Assembly: GCF_000381745.1 (NCBI RefSeq)
Contig: NZ_KB906978.1
Location: forward strand, 1 to 64,000
DNA from: Psychromonas ossibalaenae ATCC BAA-1528
Lineage (GTDB): Bacteria > Pseudomonadota > Gammaproteobacteria > Enterobacterales > Psychromonadaceae
Direction of reading: 5' to 3'
DNA length: 64,000 nt
This document shows positions 63,559 through 64,000 of the stretch, in pieces. The notes below the pieces were generated by a model, which saw only the letters and a list, made by a program, of their open reading frames with translations, searched no databases and was not told where the DNA came from. Both the position numbers and the translations under genes were made by a program. How positions within the stretch are numbered: position 1 is the first letter of the stretch; every line of letters begins with the position of its first letter.

Positions 63559-64000
63559 TTAATCACAGCGGGTAAGTACTGCAGTCTTTTTCGCCAGCTC
63601 CTCCAACCATAGATAGCGCCGGCGATGTTGAGCACGCCGGCTGCGTTTAACCTCTTCAATTGCGCGTAACTGCAGAGATGTCGGCAGCGTCATCATAGTC
63701 TGGTCAAAATGTCTGCCGTCATGCTCCTGCCACAAGGCATTATAATCAAATTTTATCTGCAAAAACTTCTTACGGTATTTTCGACAATTATAAACATGCG
63801 CATGGCTTTATAAGGCGTATATTTCCTCACTTCCCAGCGCTTTAGCAATAACTTTCATCACTGTAATAAGCAGCGGTTTTGGCCTTAAACCATGTGCAGC
63901 TTTTGTTAAGTCACGAACAACAGCCATCGGCTCTTCAATACTGGGCTCAGGGCCCTGGATTGCCGTCATAATAATTGAACACTGCCGCCGGCTGCCGCTA
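63559..64000 (-). pseudogene. VirK/YbjX-type (DUF535) gene with an in-frame stop, cut by the window edge
   Basis: On the minus strand one frame reads from the window end: CSIIMTAIQGPEPS, VVRDLTKAAHGLRPKPLLITVM, AKALGSEEIYAL, then TAA at 63808-63810, then SHAHVYNCRKYRKKF, FDYNALWQEHDG, FDQTMMTLPTS, KRSRRAQHRRRYLWLEEL, and a stop at 63559. The blocks TKA-x-HGLRPK, HVY-x-x-x-RYR, DYN-x-LW-E-x-GG, LP and KR-x-x-RRRY are the DUF535 pattern in order. Only the TAA interrupts it, where AV(S/N) is usual. The segment after the stop is the part that would remain as a 67-codon frame with a TTG start. The 5' end lies beyond the window. Confidence 0.7.

Overview
The window looks like chromosome from a marine, chitin-using gammaproteobacterium of the Psychromonas/Moritella/Vibrio type. 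This is inferred from close matches, by memory, to enterobacterial/marine DeoC, DeoA, MdtL, YidZ, SgrR and RsgA, from a six-gene Mrp Na+/H+ antiporter with fused A and B subunits, and from a large set of secreted chitin-binding enzymes. No rRNA, tRNA, CRISPR array or intact transposon was recognised.

Region 1 (1-16.0 kb) is an accessory chitin island embedded in transposon debris. It carries a GH19 chitinase with CBM5/12 and CBM73-like modules, a GH18 chitinase with three CBM5/12 repeats, a lipoprotein, a 990-residue GH19-like protein with chitin-binding-type modules, and a beta-helix (pectate-lyase-3-like) protein that shares its promoter region and N-terminal modules with the preceding gene. 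Between them lie degenerate remnants of IS66 (twice), IS3, IS200/IS605 and ISAs1, and a stub of a GlcNAc/glucose-type PTS EIIB domain. The upstream regions of three of these genes share a conserved block, suggesting joint control by chitin.

Region 2 (16.0-34.3 kb) holds mostly regulatory and stress genes: a HAD phosphatase with two small unknown genes, an ankyrin-like protein, an AraC/GyrI-like regulator, sgrR divergent from a VOC protein and a sugar acetyltransferase, a LysE exporter with an AraC regulator, hflX, a cold-shock gene, an overlapping pair of hybrid signalling kinases, an RNase Z-like hydrolase and a chemoreceptor.

Region 3 (34.6-48.7 kb) contains a LysR gene preceded by seven 9-bp repeats, deoC-deoA, a DUF1097 membrane protein, the mrpA(B)CDEFG operon, and mdtL-yidZ. 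A 265-bp MITE-like element with inverted ends supplies the last codons of yidZ.

Region 4 (48.2-64 kb) contains an Lrp-type regulator divergent from leuA (with a possible structured leader), a DUF2384-like protein beside a secreted unknown, dcuC, an AraC regulator, a GNAT enzyme, rsgA, a frameshifted periplasmic binding protein, a secreted GH31 glucosidase under an 18-bp perfect palindrome, a periplasmic cupredoxin paired with a membrane class III nucleotide cyclase, and a VirK/YbjX-type (DUF535) gene broken by one in-frame stop and cut by the window edge.

The most promising leads are the shared chitin regulon block and the module-swapped chitin-binding proteins, the MITE-like element, the leuA leader fold, and the copper-protein/cyclase pair.
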